Counted from the first letter of the stretch, positions 51,501 through 61,695 are shown. The stretch: DNA of 64,000 nt from Leadbetterella sp040829825 (GCF_040829825.1 NZ_JBFOLH010000013.1), one strand, 5' to 3'. The notes: a model not told the origin generated them from the sequence alone. Program-made: numbers and translations.

Positions 51501-54500
51501 ATGACAGGCCCGGTCAGAGAATATATATTACCCGATACAGACATCGGTACACTTTCCGTATTGGAGCTGCTCAGGCATACGCAAAACGGTAGCTTTATCG
51601 AAAAGAAAAACTTTTCTGATATTTACCCGCTTGCCCTGGAGTTGAATGCCGGTGTTTTTACCAAAACGGCTGCTGCTGTGGGTTTTCCGAACGTTTCGGT
51701 CAGCCGGCGGGGTAGCTCGCTGGTTTCTTCCTGCTCCTGTGAGCATGAAGGCCAGAAGCTTTGTGAGCACCAGGCCGAGATTATCTATTGCCTGCTGGAA
51801 GAAAGAAACTACCGGATATTCTTTGACCATGCTTTGCGTCATAAGACTTTGCTGGAAAGGGCCAGGGGCTATGGCCTGGAAGCTGAGCCCAACCTCGATG
51901 CCTATTTCCGGTTGACCTATACAGAAGGCAAGCTGCATGTGGAAACCAGGGTAAAAGAGCTGCTCGCTATAGATGGTCAGATGCTCAGGAAAACACTGAT
52001 CCCTCCGGCAAGACCGGTGGTCACTGACCTGGCCGCCCGTGAAACCGGTAAAAGACCGGTGCTGGTGATCAGCAGGCACCGGTACTACAACCACCTGAAT
52101 TTCCTGCTGATGGAAGCGGAGGTAACGCAGACCGGGAAAATCAAAAATCCCGTAAGTCCGGTTGATCCTGCGCAGCGCCTCTGGAAAACCGATAACCCGG
52201 CAGAGCTCAGGTTCTATGCCGCAATGATGACTTTCCGGAACCAACAGCAGGAAGACCCTGCCGATGCAGTGCCGGAAGCATTACGGCAAATTACCGCTAA
52301 TCCGCTGAACCTGGAGGTTTACTACCACGACAGGGGCATTTCAGAAGCCATTTCAGCCCGGTCACTGGTCGTTTCGGGACTGAACGTACTGAACGCGGAA
52401 ATACAGCTCACGGTCTTTAAAAAAGAACCCTTTTATGAGGTTACGGGCGAGCTGCTGTTCAACGATATTTCCCTGCCGTTCAAAAATGTGGTGTTCCGGA
52501 ATGACTATTTTGTACTTCACCAGCAGGTTTTCCACCTGATAAGTCATCCTGACCTGCTGCGGGTGGTACGGTTTTTCAAGGCCAATCACGAGATCCTGCT
52601 GGTACACGCTTCCAAATACGACGAATTCCTGCAAACCGTGCTGGCCCCGCTGGAGCAGCTGGTGCATATTAACTACAGCTATATCCGCCGGGCCACTCCC
52701 GCGCAGCTGGCTGAAAAGAGCTTTCAGACCGAGCGCATTATCTACCTGCAGCAGGAGGGAAATTTTGTTTCTCTTACACCGGTAATGAAATACGGCTCGC
52801 GCGAAGTGCCCGTATATTCCCGCAAGCAGCTCCGGGACACCGACCAGAACGGCAACGAGTTTACCATTGAACGCGACAACGAAGCGGAGGCCCGCCTGAC
52901 CGCGCTGATCATGAGTCAGCACCCTGAATTCAGGGAACAAATAAAAGAGCATCACTATTTTTACCTGCATAAAGACAAGTTCCTGGATGAGCAGTGGTTC
53001 CTGGACGCTTTTGACGTATGGAGAGAAGAGGGAGTGACTATCCTGGGATTCAACAAGCTTGAGAAGAACACGCTCAACCCGCACAGGGCCAAAGTCAGCG
53101 TGACGGTCAACTCGGGTACCGACTGGTTCAATGCCCGCCTGAAAGTGCGTTTCGGAGATAAAGAAGCCTCGCTGAAGCAGGTGTACCGGGCTATACGGAA
53201 CAAAAGCCGGTTTGTTCAGCTTGACAACGGCACCCGGGGCATTTTACCCGCAGAATGGATCCGTAAAATTGCGGGGTATTTTCGGCTGGGAGAAATAGAT
53301 GAGGAGCTGCTTAAGATTCCGAAAGTGAACTTTTCAGAGGTAGAAGAGCTTTTTGAAAAGGAAGTGCTGAGCGGGCAGGTGCAGCACGAAATTGCAGCAT
53401 ACCGCAGGCAGCTTTCCCTGCCTGTCCCCGAAGTGCCGGTTCCTGCAGCACTGCAGGCAGAGCTGCGGCATTACCAGCGGGAGGGACTGAGCTGGCTGAG
53501 CCATCTCGACAACCTGAACTTTGGCGGCTGCCTGGCCGATGACATGGGGCTCGGGAAAACCCTGCAGATCATTGCGCTGATCCTGCTGAAACGGGAGAAG
53601 TACGGCCCTGCCACTCACCTGGTTGTAGCACCTACCTCCCTGCTGTTTAACTGGCAGGAGGAGCTGGAAAAGTTTGCGCCTTCCCTGAAAGTAGGCGTGC
53701 ATCACGGCGCAGGCAGGCAGAAGCACACAGAAGGTATGCACCACAATGAGGTAGTGCTCACGAGCTACGGTACCATGATGGCCGATATCCGTTTTCTGAA
53801 AACATTCCGGTTTGATACGGTATTCCTGGATGAATCGCAGGCCATTAAAAATCCCGGCTCGGAACGTTACAAAGCGGCCTGCCTGCTGCAGTCGCGTAAC
53901 AGGATCGTGCTGACCGGCACTCCTGTGGAAAACAATACGTTTGATCTTTACGGGCAGCTTTCTTTTGCCTGTCCGGGCCTGTTGGGAAGCCGGCTGCATT
54001 TCAGGGAAATATATTCTACCCCCATCGATAAATTTGAAAGCAGCAGGCGGGCGTTTGAGCTCCGGCAGAAAATCAGTCCTTTTATTCTGCGCCGCACCAA
54101 AAGACAAGTGGAGCAGGAGCTGCCTGAAAAAACAGAAATGGTGATCTACTGCGAAATGAATGCTGAGCAGCGAAGGGTCTACGATGCCTGTGAGAGGGAA
54201 CTGCGGGAGTTTATCTCGGTGACTGACGAGGAGGAGATTCGTAAAAACAGCATGCATGTGCTGAAAGGTCTGACCCGGCTCCGGCAGATCTGTAATTCCC
54301 CGGTATTGCTTAAGGAGGGGTACCCGGGAGAAAATGCAGTGAAGATCGACGTGCTGAGCGAGCAGATCGTTAATACGTCTAAAGAACATAAAATATTGGT
54401 GTTTTCGCAGTTTGTGGGAATGCTGGAGCTCATCAGGGCGGAACTGGAGGAGAGGGACATCCCTTTTGAATACCTGACCGGGCAAACAAAAGACCGGGGA

Positions 54501-54836
54501 GCTAAGGTAAGGAACTTCCGGACAGATGCCGGCATCCGTGTTTTTCTCATCAGCCTGAAAGCAGGTGGCGTCGGACTGAACCTCACAGAGGCAGACTATG
54601 TTTATCTGGTAGATCCCTGGTGGAACCCGGCGGCCGAAAACCAGGCCATCGACCGGGTTCATCGCATCGGGCAGGATAAGAAGGTGGTGGCTGTGCGGTT
54701 GATCTGCTCCGGTACTCTTGAAGAGAAAATCATGCATCTTCAGCAGAAAAAGAGCCGGTTGGCCCGGGATCTGGTCAGGACAAACGCTGATTTCCTTAAT
54801 GGTTTGTCAAAGAGCGAGTTACTGGAAATTTTGTAG
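51501..54836 (+). CDS. SWIM zinc-finger SNF2-family helicase/ATPase
   Basis: 1,111 residues. The SWIM zinc site is C78-x-C80-x7-C88-x-H90. A long middle region of unknown fold (100-640) follows. The SNF2 ATPase has motif I DDMGLGKT (about 680), DESQ (about 777) and TGTPVEN. The C-terminal RecA lobe has FLISLKAGGVGLNL, DPWWNPAAENQAIDR and HRIGQ. Such proteins are DNA translocases linked to recombination, chromosome maintenance or RNA-polymerase recycling. NDH-2 follows after 20 nt on the same strand, probably read in the same transcript. Confidence 0.93.
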   Translation: MTGPVREYILPDTDIGTLSVLELLRHTQNGSFIEKKNFSDIYPLALELNAGVFTKTAAAVGFPNVSVSRRGSSLVSSCSCEHEGQKLCEHQAEIIYCLLEERNYRIFFDHALRHKTLLERARGYGLEAEPNLDAYFRLTYTEGKLHVETRVKELLAIDGQMLRKTLIPPARPVVTDLAARETGKRPVLVISRHRYYNHLNFLLMEAEVTQTGKIKNPVSPVDPAQRLWKTDNPAELRFYAAMMTFRNQQQEDPADAVPEALRQITANPLNLEVYYHDRGISEAISARSLVVSGLNVLNAEIQLTVFKKEPFYEVTGELLFNDISLPFKNVVFRNDYFVLHQQVFHLISHPDLLRVVRFFKANHEILLVHASKYDEFLQTVLAPLEQLVHINYSYIRRATPAQLAEKSFQTERIIYLQQEGNFVSLTPVMKYGSREVPVYSRKQLRDTDQNGNEFTIERDNEAEARLTALIMSQHPEFREQIKEHHYFYLHKDKFLDEQWFLDAFDVWREEGVTILGFNKLEKNTLNPHRAKVSVTVNSGTDWFNARLKVRFGDKEASLKQVYRAIRNKSRFVQLDNGTRGILPAEWIRKIAGYFRLGEIDEELLKIPKVNFSEVEELFEKEVLSGQVQHEIAAYRRQLSLPVPEVPVPAALQAELRHYQREGLSWLSHLDNLNFGGCLADDMGLGKTLQIIALILLKREKYGPATHLVVAPTSLLFNWQEELEKFAPSLKVGVHHGAGRQKHTEGMHHNEVVLTSYGTMMADIRFLKTFRFDTVFLDESQAIKNPGSERYKAACLLQSRNRIVLTGTPVENNTFDLYGQLSFACPGLLGSRLHFREIYSTPIDKFESSRRAFELRQKISPFILRRTKRQVEQELPEKTEMVIYCEMNAEQRRVYDACERELREFISVTDEEEIRKNSMHVLKGLTRLRQICNSPVLLKEGYPGENAVKIDVLSEQIVNTSKEHKILVFSQFVGMLELIRAELEERDIPFEYLTGQTKDRGAKVRNFRTDAGIRVFLISLKAGGVGLNLTEADYVYLVDPWWNPAAENQAIDRVHRIGQDKKVVAVRLICSGTLEEKIMHLQQKKSRLARDLVRTNADFLNGLSKSELLEIL

Positions 54837-54856
54837 AACTTCTTAAACAATCCCGT

Positions 54857-56137
54857 ATGAACAGGAAAATAGTGATCATCGGTGGCGGATTTGGCGGAAT
54901 GAATCTTGCGAAAAGACTGGCAGGGGTAAAGGGCATAGAAGTGATGCTGGTAGACCGGAATAATTATAATTTCTTCCCGCCGCTCATTTACCAGGTAGCC
55001 TCAGCGTTTATTGAACCTTCCAATATCAGCTATCCTTTCCGGAAGATGTTCCAGGGGAAAGGCAATATACGTTTTTACCAGGCAGAATTTTTGCATGTAG
55101 AGGCAGAGGAACACCGTATCCATACCGACCGTGGCGTGCTTTCTTACGATTACCTGGTCTTTGCCCAGGGCACGCAAACCAACTACTTCGGGCTCACAAC
55201 CATCAGTGAAAAGGCCCTGCCTTTAAAAAATATTGAAGACGCGCTGAAAATCAGGAATACCATCCTGAACCGGATGGAACAGGCCTGTAAAACGCGCGAT
55301 CCGGAAGAAAGGCGGAAGCTGCTGACCTTTGTAATTGCCGGCGGGGGGCCTACGGGTGTGGAACTTTCGGGCATGTTATCAGAGATGAACCGGCATATCC
55401 GTAAAAAAGACTATCCCGAACTGACCGATGACCCCATGCACATTTACCTGGTAGATGCTGCGCCCACCTTGCTGGGAACCATGAGCCGGAAGTCACAGGA
55501 AGAAACCCTTGCCTCACTTGCTAAACTGGGGGTAAAAATCAGGCTTTCGTCTGCGGTTAAAGATTTTAAAGAAGAAGTGGTTTACCTTTCAGATGGCAGT
55601 GAAATAACTGCCGGCACGCTGATATGGGTTTCCGGGGTAATGGCCAACGAGGCAAAAGGATTACCCGCAAGCGCCGTAGTGAAAAACAGGCGGTTAGCGG
55701 TAGATGAGTTTAACCGGGTGAAAGAAACCACCGATATTTTTGCCATAGGTGATATCTGCTACCAGGATACCGACAAGCCGTACCCGAACGGCCATCCCCA
55801 GGTGGCCCAGGTAGCTATACAACAGGGTATCCTGCTGGCAAAGAATCTTACAAACAAGGTGAACGGTGCGCCTCTCCGGCCTTTCCGTTACGTAGATAAG
55901 GGCAGCATGGCTATCATCAGCAAGTACAAAGCCGTGGCCGAGCTGCCGGTAGGCTTTTTCAAAGGAATTCCGGCCTGGTGGATGTGGCTGCTTATCCATA
56001 TCCTGCCCATTGCAGGGTTCAGGAATAAGCTGAAGCTGGTGAGCAGCTGGCTCTGGAATTATATTTCGAACGACCCCACCCTGCGGCTGATCATTCCGTC
56101 AGGCGATACCCGTAAAGGCAGTCCTGACCGGTTATAG
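54857..56137 (+). CDS. ndh: Type II NADH dehydrogenase
   Basis: 426 residues. FAD-binding GGGFGG (9-14) near the N-terminus, NADH-binding GGGPTG (162-167), and the FAD-pyrophosphate motif IFAIGD (about 295). A hydrophobic C-terminal stretch (AWWMWLLIHILPIAGF) attaches the enzyme to the inner membrane. NDH-2 passes electrons from NADH to quinone without pumping protons. The gene ends 3 nt from the convergent dxs stop. Confidence 0.9.
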   Translation: MNRKIVIIGGGFGGMNLAKRLAGVKGIEVMLVDRNNYNFFPPLIYQVASAFIEPSNISYPFRKMFQGKGNIRFYQAEFLHVEAEEHRIHTDRGVLSYDYLVFAQGTQTNYFGLTTISEKALPLKNIEDALKIRNTILNRMEQACKTRDPEERRKLLTFVIAGGGPTGVELSGMLSEMNRHIRKKDYPELTDDPMHIYLVDAAPTLLGTMSRKSQEETLASLAKLGVKIRLSSAVKDFKEEVVYLSDGSEITAGTLIWVSGVMANEAKGLPASAVVKNRRLAVDEFNRVKETTDIFAIGDICYQDTDKPYPNGHPQVAQVAIQQGILLAKNLTNKVNGAPLRPFRYVDKGSMAIISKYKAVAELPVGFFKGIPAWWMWLLIHILPIAGFRNKLKLVSSWLWNYISNDPTLRLIIPSGDTRKGSPDRL

Positions 56138-56140
56138 CTC

Positions 56141-58069
56141 TTACAGGGTCTGATTGACCGGGGTATGCAGCATGGCATTCACAGCCCGGAGGATACCTTC
56201 CGCATCAAAACCGCATTCGGCCCAAAGCTGGTATTGTTCCCCATGCTCTACAAGGCGGTCGGGAATACCCAGGCGTTTCACCCGTGAGGTGTAGCCGTTG
56301 TCGGTCATGAATTCAAGAATGGCAGAGCCTATTCCGCCCTGCAGGCAGCCGTCTTCTACCGTGATAACATTTTCAAATTTCCGGAATACTTCGTGCAGAA
56401 GCTCTTCGTCAAGGGGCTTGGCAAACCGCATATCGTAATGGGCAATGCTGTGCCCGCTGTTCCGGATGGCTTCAGCAGCCTCATTCCCGATAGGGCCGAA
56501 AGAGAGTATGGCCAGCTCATCGCCGTCTTGCAGTTTGCGGCCTTTGCCTACGCTTATCCGGGAAAAAGGCCTGCGCCAGTCGGGCATAACGCCTTCCCCT
56601 CTCGGGTACCGTAGGGTAATGGCCTGTTTGCCGCTCTGAAAGCTATCTGACTGGGCCAGGAACATCAGGTTGCGCAGCTCTTCCTCGTTCATGGGGGATG
56701 CTACCACCATGTTAGGAATGCAGCGCATATAGGCAATATCGTAGGCTCCGTGATGGGTGGGGCCGTCGGCACCGGCAAACCCGGCGCGGTCGAGGCAGAA
56801 GATGACCGGCAGGTTCTGGATACACACATCGTGGATCACCTGGTCATAAGCCCGCTGCATAAACGAGCTGTAAATGTTGCAGAAGACGGTCAGCCCCTGC
56901 GTGGCCATCCCGGCAGAAAGGGTTACGGCATGCTGTTCGGCAATACCCACATCAAAAGCCCGGTGTGGCATGGCCTTCATCATAATATTCAGGGAAGAGC
57001 CGGAAGGCATAGCCGGGGTGATGCCTACAATTTTCGGGTTTTTCTCCGCCAGCTCCACCAGGGTGTTTCCGAACACATCCTGGAACTTGGGAGGCATCGG
57101 GATGGTATGTACCTTCTTTTTGATCTCACCCGTTACTTTGTCGAAGAGGCCGGGAGCGTGCCATTTGGTCTGGTCTTCCTCGGCCGGCTTGTAGCCTTTT
57201 CCTTTTACGGTGATGCAATGCAGGATTTTCGGGCCGGGGATATCCTTCAGATCGTTCAATACGGAAACCAGGTGGTCAATGTCGTGACCGTCAATGGGAC
57301 CGAAGTAGCGCAGGTTCAGGGCCTCAAAAATATTGCTCTGGCTCAGGAGCGCTCCTTTTACGGCGTTTTCCACTTTGGCTACTACTTCACGCGCACTCTT
57401 ACCGAAAGCGCTGAACTTGCCCAGGAGGTTCCAGACATCGTCTTTGACCTTATTGTAGGTTTTTGAAGTGGTGATGTCGGTCAGGTATTCTTTCAATGCC
57501 CCCACGTTGGGGTCAATGGCCATGCAGTTATCGTTCAGGATGATCAGCAGGTTGGCATCTTTCTCCATACCGGCATGGTTCATCCCTTCAAAGGCCAGTC
57601 CGGCGGTCAGGGCACCGTCGCCGATCACCGCTATATGATGTTTGTCTCTGATCCCGTTATGCCGGGAGGCCATGGCCATGCCCAATGCGGCAGAGATAGA
57701 GGTGGAAGAGTGGCCTACGCCGAAAGAATCGTACTCACTTTCTTTCATTTTCGGAAACCCCGAAATGCCGCCGTACATGCGGTTGGTAAAGAAAACGTCT
57801 TTCCGGCCGGTAATGATCTTGTGGCCGTAGGCCTGGTGGCCCACATCCCAGATGAGCTGGTCATAGGGCGTATTAAAAACATAATGAAGGGCCGTGGTAA
57901 GCTCCACTACGCCCAGGCTGGCTCCGAAATGCCCGCCGTTAACAGACACCATATCAATGATGTATTGCCGGAGCTCCCGGCAGAATACGGGGAGTTGCTC
58001 GGGAGTCAGTTTCTTCAGGTCATCGGGAGTGCTGACCTTTTTCAGGAGTTCGCCTTGGTTTATTATCAT
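56141..58069 (-). CDS. dxs: 1-deoxy-D-xylulose-5-phosphate synthase
   Basis: 642 residues from ATG 58069. Longer ORF starts upstream overlap the preceding gene and are rejected; the ATG lies 4 nt after that gene's stop. Thiamine diphosphate site GDG (150-152) and the NDN motif (179-181), HFGASLGVVELT (47-58), WDVGHQAYGHK, and the transketolase C-terminal domain (GIAEQHAVTLSAG, DRAGFAGADGPTHHG). It makes DXP from pyruvate and glyceraldehyde 3-phosphate for isoprenoids and cofactors. It is last in the mutL-rhomboid-rhomboid operon. Confidence 0.96.
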   Translation of the reverse strand: MIINQGELLKKVSTPDDLKKLTPEQLPVFCRELRQYIIDMVSVNGGHFGASLGVVELTTALHYVFNTPYDQLIWDVGHQAYGHKIITGRKDVFFTNRMYGGISGFPKMKESEYDSFGVGHSSTSISAALGMAMASRHNGIRDKHHIAVIGDGALTAGLAFEGMNHAGMEKDANLLIILNDNCMAIDPNVGALKEYLTDITTSKTYNKVKDDVWNLLGKFSAFGKSAREVVAKVENAVKGALLSQSNIFEALNLRYFGPIDGHDIDHLVSVLNDLKDIPGPKILHCITVKGKGYKPAEEDQTKWHAPGLFDKVTGEIKKKVHTIPMPPKFQDVFGNTLVELAEKNPKIVGITPAMPSGSSLNIMMKAMPHRAFDVGIAEQHAVTLSAGMATQGLTVFCNIYSSFMQRAYDQVIHDVCIQNLPVIFCLDRAGFAGADGPTHHGAYDIAYMRCIPNMVVASPMNEEELRNLMFLAQSDSFQSGKQAITLRYPRGEGVMPDWRRPFSRISVGKGRKLQDGDELAILSFGPIGNEAAEAIRNSGHSIAHYDMRFAKPLDEELLHEVFRKFENVITVEDGCLQGGIGSAILEFMTDNGYTSRVKRLGIPDRLVEHGEQYQLWAECGFDAEGILRAVNAMLHTPVNQTL

Positions 58070-58073
58070 GTTT

Positions 58074-58985
58074 TTAATCTGCACTCTGGCTGGCTTTGTG
58101 CAACCTGTTTTTTTCTTCATTCGTGAGGCTGGAGTAGCCCCCTTTGTTTATTTTGTCCAGCAGATAGTCTATTTCCTCTTCTGTAGGAATGGTCTCCTTG
58201 TTGAACTCACTGAATTTAATGATCTTGCCCTTGTCAACGCTCTTATTCTGGCTGTATTTCCGGAAAACAGAACGTTTTTTAGGTTGAAGGACCTCCGTCA
58301 CCCATATAGAGAAACGTTCCAGTCCGTAGGTCAGGTTAATGCCGGTTCTGAGCAGCTTCATTTGTACGTAACCGAATACCGCTCCGCCCAGATCCAGTAC
58401 ACCCAGGGGTGGGTTCCTGAAAATAGACAATACCAGCAGGGCCAGTACCAGGAGGCGGGTTTTGATCCTCATGGTGAAGAACATGATCTCGCTTTCCGGG
58501 TTCAGCGCCACATAGGCATACATGAGGGCAAACCCGCCGGCAGAAGCACCGTACAGGAAGCCGTTAAAATTAAGTTCTTTATTGAGCAGGGTGAAAAATC
58601 CCCATACCAGCATAAAAAAAACGATGGCCGCGTAAGAACCCGCCAGGTAGGTGATGAGCATTTTCCTTCCCCCGATAAAATCGGCCAGCATGTTCCCGAA
58701 CCAGTAAATAATGATCAGGTCAAAGAGCATGGAGAAGAGGCCGTCCTGGGTAAAGGGGTGGAAGAGGAGGGTCCAGGGGTGCCGGATCAGCTCCATAAAA
58801 CTGCTCCCGGTAAGGTAATTCCGGGAAACGGTTTCGGCAGTAAGTACGGCATCAGGAAAAAGGCCTACCCCGAATTTGATCAGGGTAAATCCAAAGAAAA
58901 CAACCAGGTTGATGATGATCAACTGGGTAGCCTGGTTGCTGTTTCTTTTGAAAACGTCCACTATGTCAGTGAAAACTTTGCCCAT
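58074..58985 (-). CDS. Degenerate rhomboid-family membrane protein (pseudoprotease)
   Basis: 303 residues, six or so membrane helices and a soluble C-terminal tail (210-303). The rhomboid fold is clear, but the active site is eroded. The GxS serine is kept (GASAG, S148), while the helix-6 histidine is D198 (LDLGG instead of HxGG), and the His/His/Asn pattern of the helix-2 region is missing (FTQDGLFSMLFD). It is therefore probably inactive and may bind clients or regulate the adjacent active rhomboid. It lies 35 nt downstream of that gene on the same strand and 4 nt upstream of dxs. Confidence 0.88.
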   Translation of the reverse strand: MGKVFTDIVDVFKRNSNQATQLIIINLVVFFGFTLIKFGVGLFPDAVLTAETVSRNYLTGSSFMELIRHPWTLLFHPFTQDGLFSMLFDLIIIYWFGNMLADFIGGRKMLITYLAGSYAAIVFFMLVWGFFTLLNKELNFNGFLYGASAGGFALMYAYVALNPESEIMFFTMRIKTRLLVLALLVLSIFRNPPLGVLDLGGAVFGYVQMKLLRTGINLTYGLERFSIWVTEVLQPKKRSVFRKYSQNKSVDKGKIIKFSEFNKETIPTEEEIDYLLDKINKGGYSSLTNEEKNRLHKASQSAD

Positions 58986-59020
58986 TTAGGATGATTTGCT
59001 TACCGAAAACAAGTACGAAT

Positions 59021-59686
59021 TTAATAAAAGTTTCTTTTTTTGAAGCTAAAAAACTGCAATAAAATAAAACCGGTGATCAAACCGCCGATGTGCGCCCAGT
59101 GCGCAATACCCGTGGCGGCGCTTCCGAATGCCTGTACAAGTTCGAAAATGGCATAAAGCGCTACGAAATATTTTGCCTTGATGGGCACCGGGAAGAAGAG
59201 CAGGAGCATTTCAATATTGGGAAACAGCATGGCAAAAGCAACGAGGATTCCGAAGATAGCCCCTGATGCACCTACCATGCTTTTTATAGACAGGTAGTGG
59301 ATCTGCGCATCACTTTGCGAGGTTTGAAAGAAAGCAAGGTAATCCATTCCCATATTGAAAAATGCGGCTCCGATACCGCAGATAATGTAGTATTTCAGGA
59401 ATTTCCCCGATCCCATGTAGGCTTCAATGGCGGGTCCGAAGATCAGCAGGGCAAACATGTTGGAAAACAGGTGCATGTAGGTATCTCCGCTATGCAGGAA
59501 CATGTAGGTGATGATCTGCCAGGGCTTGAAATTGGGGTTCCACAGCTCGGGCGCACCGGGTAAAATAGGGTTATGGAAGGAAAAAATCTGCCGGATAAAG
59601 TCATCGGGAACCATATTGGCCAGCAAATGGATCACGATATTGACGATCAGCAGGTTTTTTACCATCGGAGTTATATTCGAGAACAT
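59021..59686 (-). CDS. Rhomboid-family intramembrane serine protease
   Basis: 221 residues. All catalytic features are present: H65, H72 and N76 in the FLHSGDTYMHLFSNM region, S141 in GASGAIFG and H199 in HWAHIGG. Six helices are predicted from hydrophobic runs. It cleaves transmembrane substrates within the bilayer; natural substrates are unknown. It begins 6 nt after mutL and is followed by the degenerate paralogue, an order familiar in Bacteroidota. Confidence 0.94.
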   Translation of the reverse strand: MFSNITPMVKNLLIVNIVIHLLANMVPDDFIRQIFSFHNPILPGAPELWNPNFKPWQIITYMFLHSGDTYMHLFSNMFALLIFGPAIEAYMGSGKFLKYYIICGIGAAFFNMGMDYLAFFQTSQSDAQIHYLSIKSMVGASGAIFGILVAFAMLFPNIEMLLLFFPVPIKAKYFVALYAIFELVQAFGSAATGIAHWAHIGGLITGFILLQFFSFKKRNFY

Positions 59687-59692
59687 ATCTTT

Positions 59693-61507
59693 CTAGTTTA
59701 ATTTTCCGTTATTAAAAATGAGTTCGCCTACTTTATCCAGGGCAAGGATGGTCATGACGGGTTTGCCGTCAGGGCTGATAGCAGGCATAGCGGTTTCGAA
59801 CAGCTGGTCAACCAGGTTGGACAGCTCGGTTTTATGGAGGGTTTTGCTCATCCGGCCGGCATATTTTTTGGCCAGGGTGCGGGCCAGTGTTTCTTTTTTG
59901 TCGGGCGTACGGTTATTTTCGTTTTCCTTGAACGACTCCAGGATGCTCCTGAAGAGAACGGCCTCGTCTTCGTCAGCAAACTGCGAGGGTACCCCGTTGA
60001 TCAGGTAGGTGTTCGTGCCGAATTCTTCTATGCTGAAGCCGATGTTCCGGATCATATCGATGATGTCGAGGCTCAGGGCGTAATCCAATGCGCTTAGCGT
60101 AACGGTTTTCGGGAACAGCAGCTGCTGGGAATGGGCCTGAGGGGACTGGATTTCTTTCAGGTACTTTTCATAGAGCACCCGCTCAAATGCATGGCGCTGA
60201 TGAATGATCATCAGTCCGCTTTTTACCTGGGTCAGGATATACGTGTTATGAATCTGGATGATCTGGGTTTCGTCAGGGATATCCTCCGTGCAGTTCAACT
60301 TGCTTGAAAACAGGACCTGTTGCTGGGGCTCGGCCTCGGTATTGACCGATGAGCTGAAAGACTCAAACATTTTCTCCCAGTTCTCCAGGTTATCGCGCTT
60401 GTTCATTTCAGAGGCGCGGTAAACGGTGGCCGGCGCCGGGCGGGCAGGCCGTTCAGCCGGTGCGGGGGCAGAGAAATGAACCAGGTTGATATCGGCATCA
60501 AAATCAATGCTGGGGGTGAGGTTATATACCCCGATCGACTGCTTCACGGCTGAACGCAGAACGGCATAAATGGCCTGCTCGTTATCAAACTTGATCTCTG
60601 TTTTGGTGGGGTGGATGTTGATATCGATATTTTCCGGGTTGATTTCCAGGAAAAGCGTGTAAAAAGGGTAGGTTCCCTCAGGGATAGCCGATTCAAAGGC
60701 GCTCACTACGGCATGGTGGAGATAGGCGCTTTTAATGAAGCGGTGATTTACAAAGAAATACTGGTCGCCCCGCGTTTTTTTAGCCGACTGGGGTTTACCC
60801 ACATAGCCGGTAACTTTCACGATGTCGGTTTCTATTTCACATTTGGCCAGCTGATCGCGGTACGATTTATCGAGGGTGTCGGTAATGCGCTTGCTGAGCC
60901 GGGCTGCGGGCAGGGTGAGAATTTCAATGTCGTTATGAAAGAGCGTAAACTGCACTTCCGGGTGTGCCAGGGCTACCCGTTGAAACTCTTCCAGGATGTG
61001 TTTCATCTCCACCGGGTTGCTTTTAAGGAATTTCCGGCGGGCAGGAACGTTGAAAAACAGGTTTTTTACGGCAATGCTGGTGCCCGGTGCGGTCTGGATG
61101 AATTCCTGTTCTTTTACTTCCGATCCCTCAATACGCACCAGGGTGCCCAGTTCATCCTCTTCCCTGCGGGTGCGCATTTCTACCTGGGCCACGGCAGCGA
61201 TAGACGCGAGGGCCTCACCGCGGAATCCCATGGTACGGATATTGAAGAGGTCGAGCGTTTCCCGGATTTTGGAGGTAGCGTGCCGCTCAAAGCTCATGCG
61301 GGCGTCAGCCGGAGACATGCCCGAGCCGTTATCGATCACCTGGATCAGGGCCTTTCCCGAGTCTTTTACGATCAGGGTGAGCTGGGTGGCGCCGGCGTCA
61401 ATGGAGTTCTCCAAAAGCTCTTTCACCACCGATGCCGGTCGCTGAACCACCTCACCGGCAGCGATCTGGTTGGCCAGGGCATCTGAAAGAAGTTTTATTT
61501 TATCCAT
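59693..61507 (-). CDS. mutL: DNA mismatch repair protein MutL with degraded endonuclease motifs
   Basis: 604 residues. The N-terminal GHKL ATPase is intact: E33-N34 (LLENSIDAGA), DNGSGM (59-64) and GFRGEALAS (95-103), followed by the transducer domain. In the C-terminal half, the endonuclease motif DQHA(X)2E reads HQRH-AF-E at 436-442 (metal-binding Asp and His replaced). The CPHGRP motif reads SPDGKP at 578-583. So the nicking activity may be absent or altered. MutL couples mismatch recognition by MutS to strand removal. It is the first gene of the operon with two rhomboids and dxs. Confidence 0.96.
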   Translation of the reverse strand: MDKIKLLSDALANQIAAGEVVQRPASVVKELLENSIDAGATQLTLIVKDSGKALIQVIDNGSGMSPADARMSFERHATSKIRETLDLFNIRTMGFRGEALASIAAVAQVEMRTRREEDELGTLVRIEGSEVKEQEFIQTAPGTSIAVKNLFFNVPARRKFLKSNPVEMKHILEEFQRVALAHPEVQFTLFHNDIEILTLPAARLSKRITDTLDKSYRDQLAKCEIETDIVKVTGYVGKPQSAKKTRGDQYFFVNHRFIKSAYLHHAVVSAFESAIPEGTYPFYTLFLEINPENIDINIHPTKTEIKFDNEQAIYAVLRSAVKQSIGVYNLTPSIDFDADINLVHFSAPAPAERPARPAPATVYRASEMNKRDNLENWEKMFESFSSSVNTEAEPQQQVLFSSKLNCTEDIPDETQIIQIHNTYILTQVKSGLMIIHQRHAFERVLYEKYLKEIQSPQAHSQQLLFPKTVTLSALDYALSLDIIDMIRNIGFSIEEFGTNTYLINGVPSQFADEDEAVLFRSILESFKENENNRTPDKKETLARTLAKKYAGRMSKTLHKTELSNLVDQLFETAMPAISPDGKPVMTILALDKVGELIFNNGKLN

Positions 61508-61695
61508 TCTGTACTATTTACTGCCTGCCTGAGGGCAAATCATGCAGATCAGCTGCAAAGTTCTTGATTTTTAAGGGAAAAACCGAATCCTGTCCCCGGG
61601 AAGTTCTAAATTAACAATAGTCAAATATTTGCATAATTTCATAAATATCTAACAGCTGTTCTCAAATTAAGCGTGCTGACGAACCAGAGGAGGAG

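Noticed and set aside
56141..58120. Longer dxs ORF starting at 58120
   Set aside because: It overlaps the end of the degenerate rhomboid gene, and the family-like N-terminus begins at ATG 58069.
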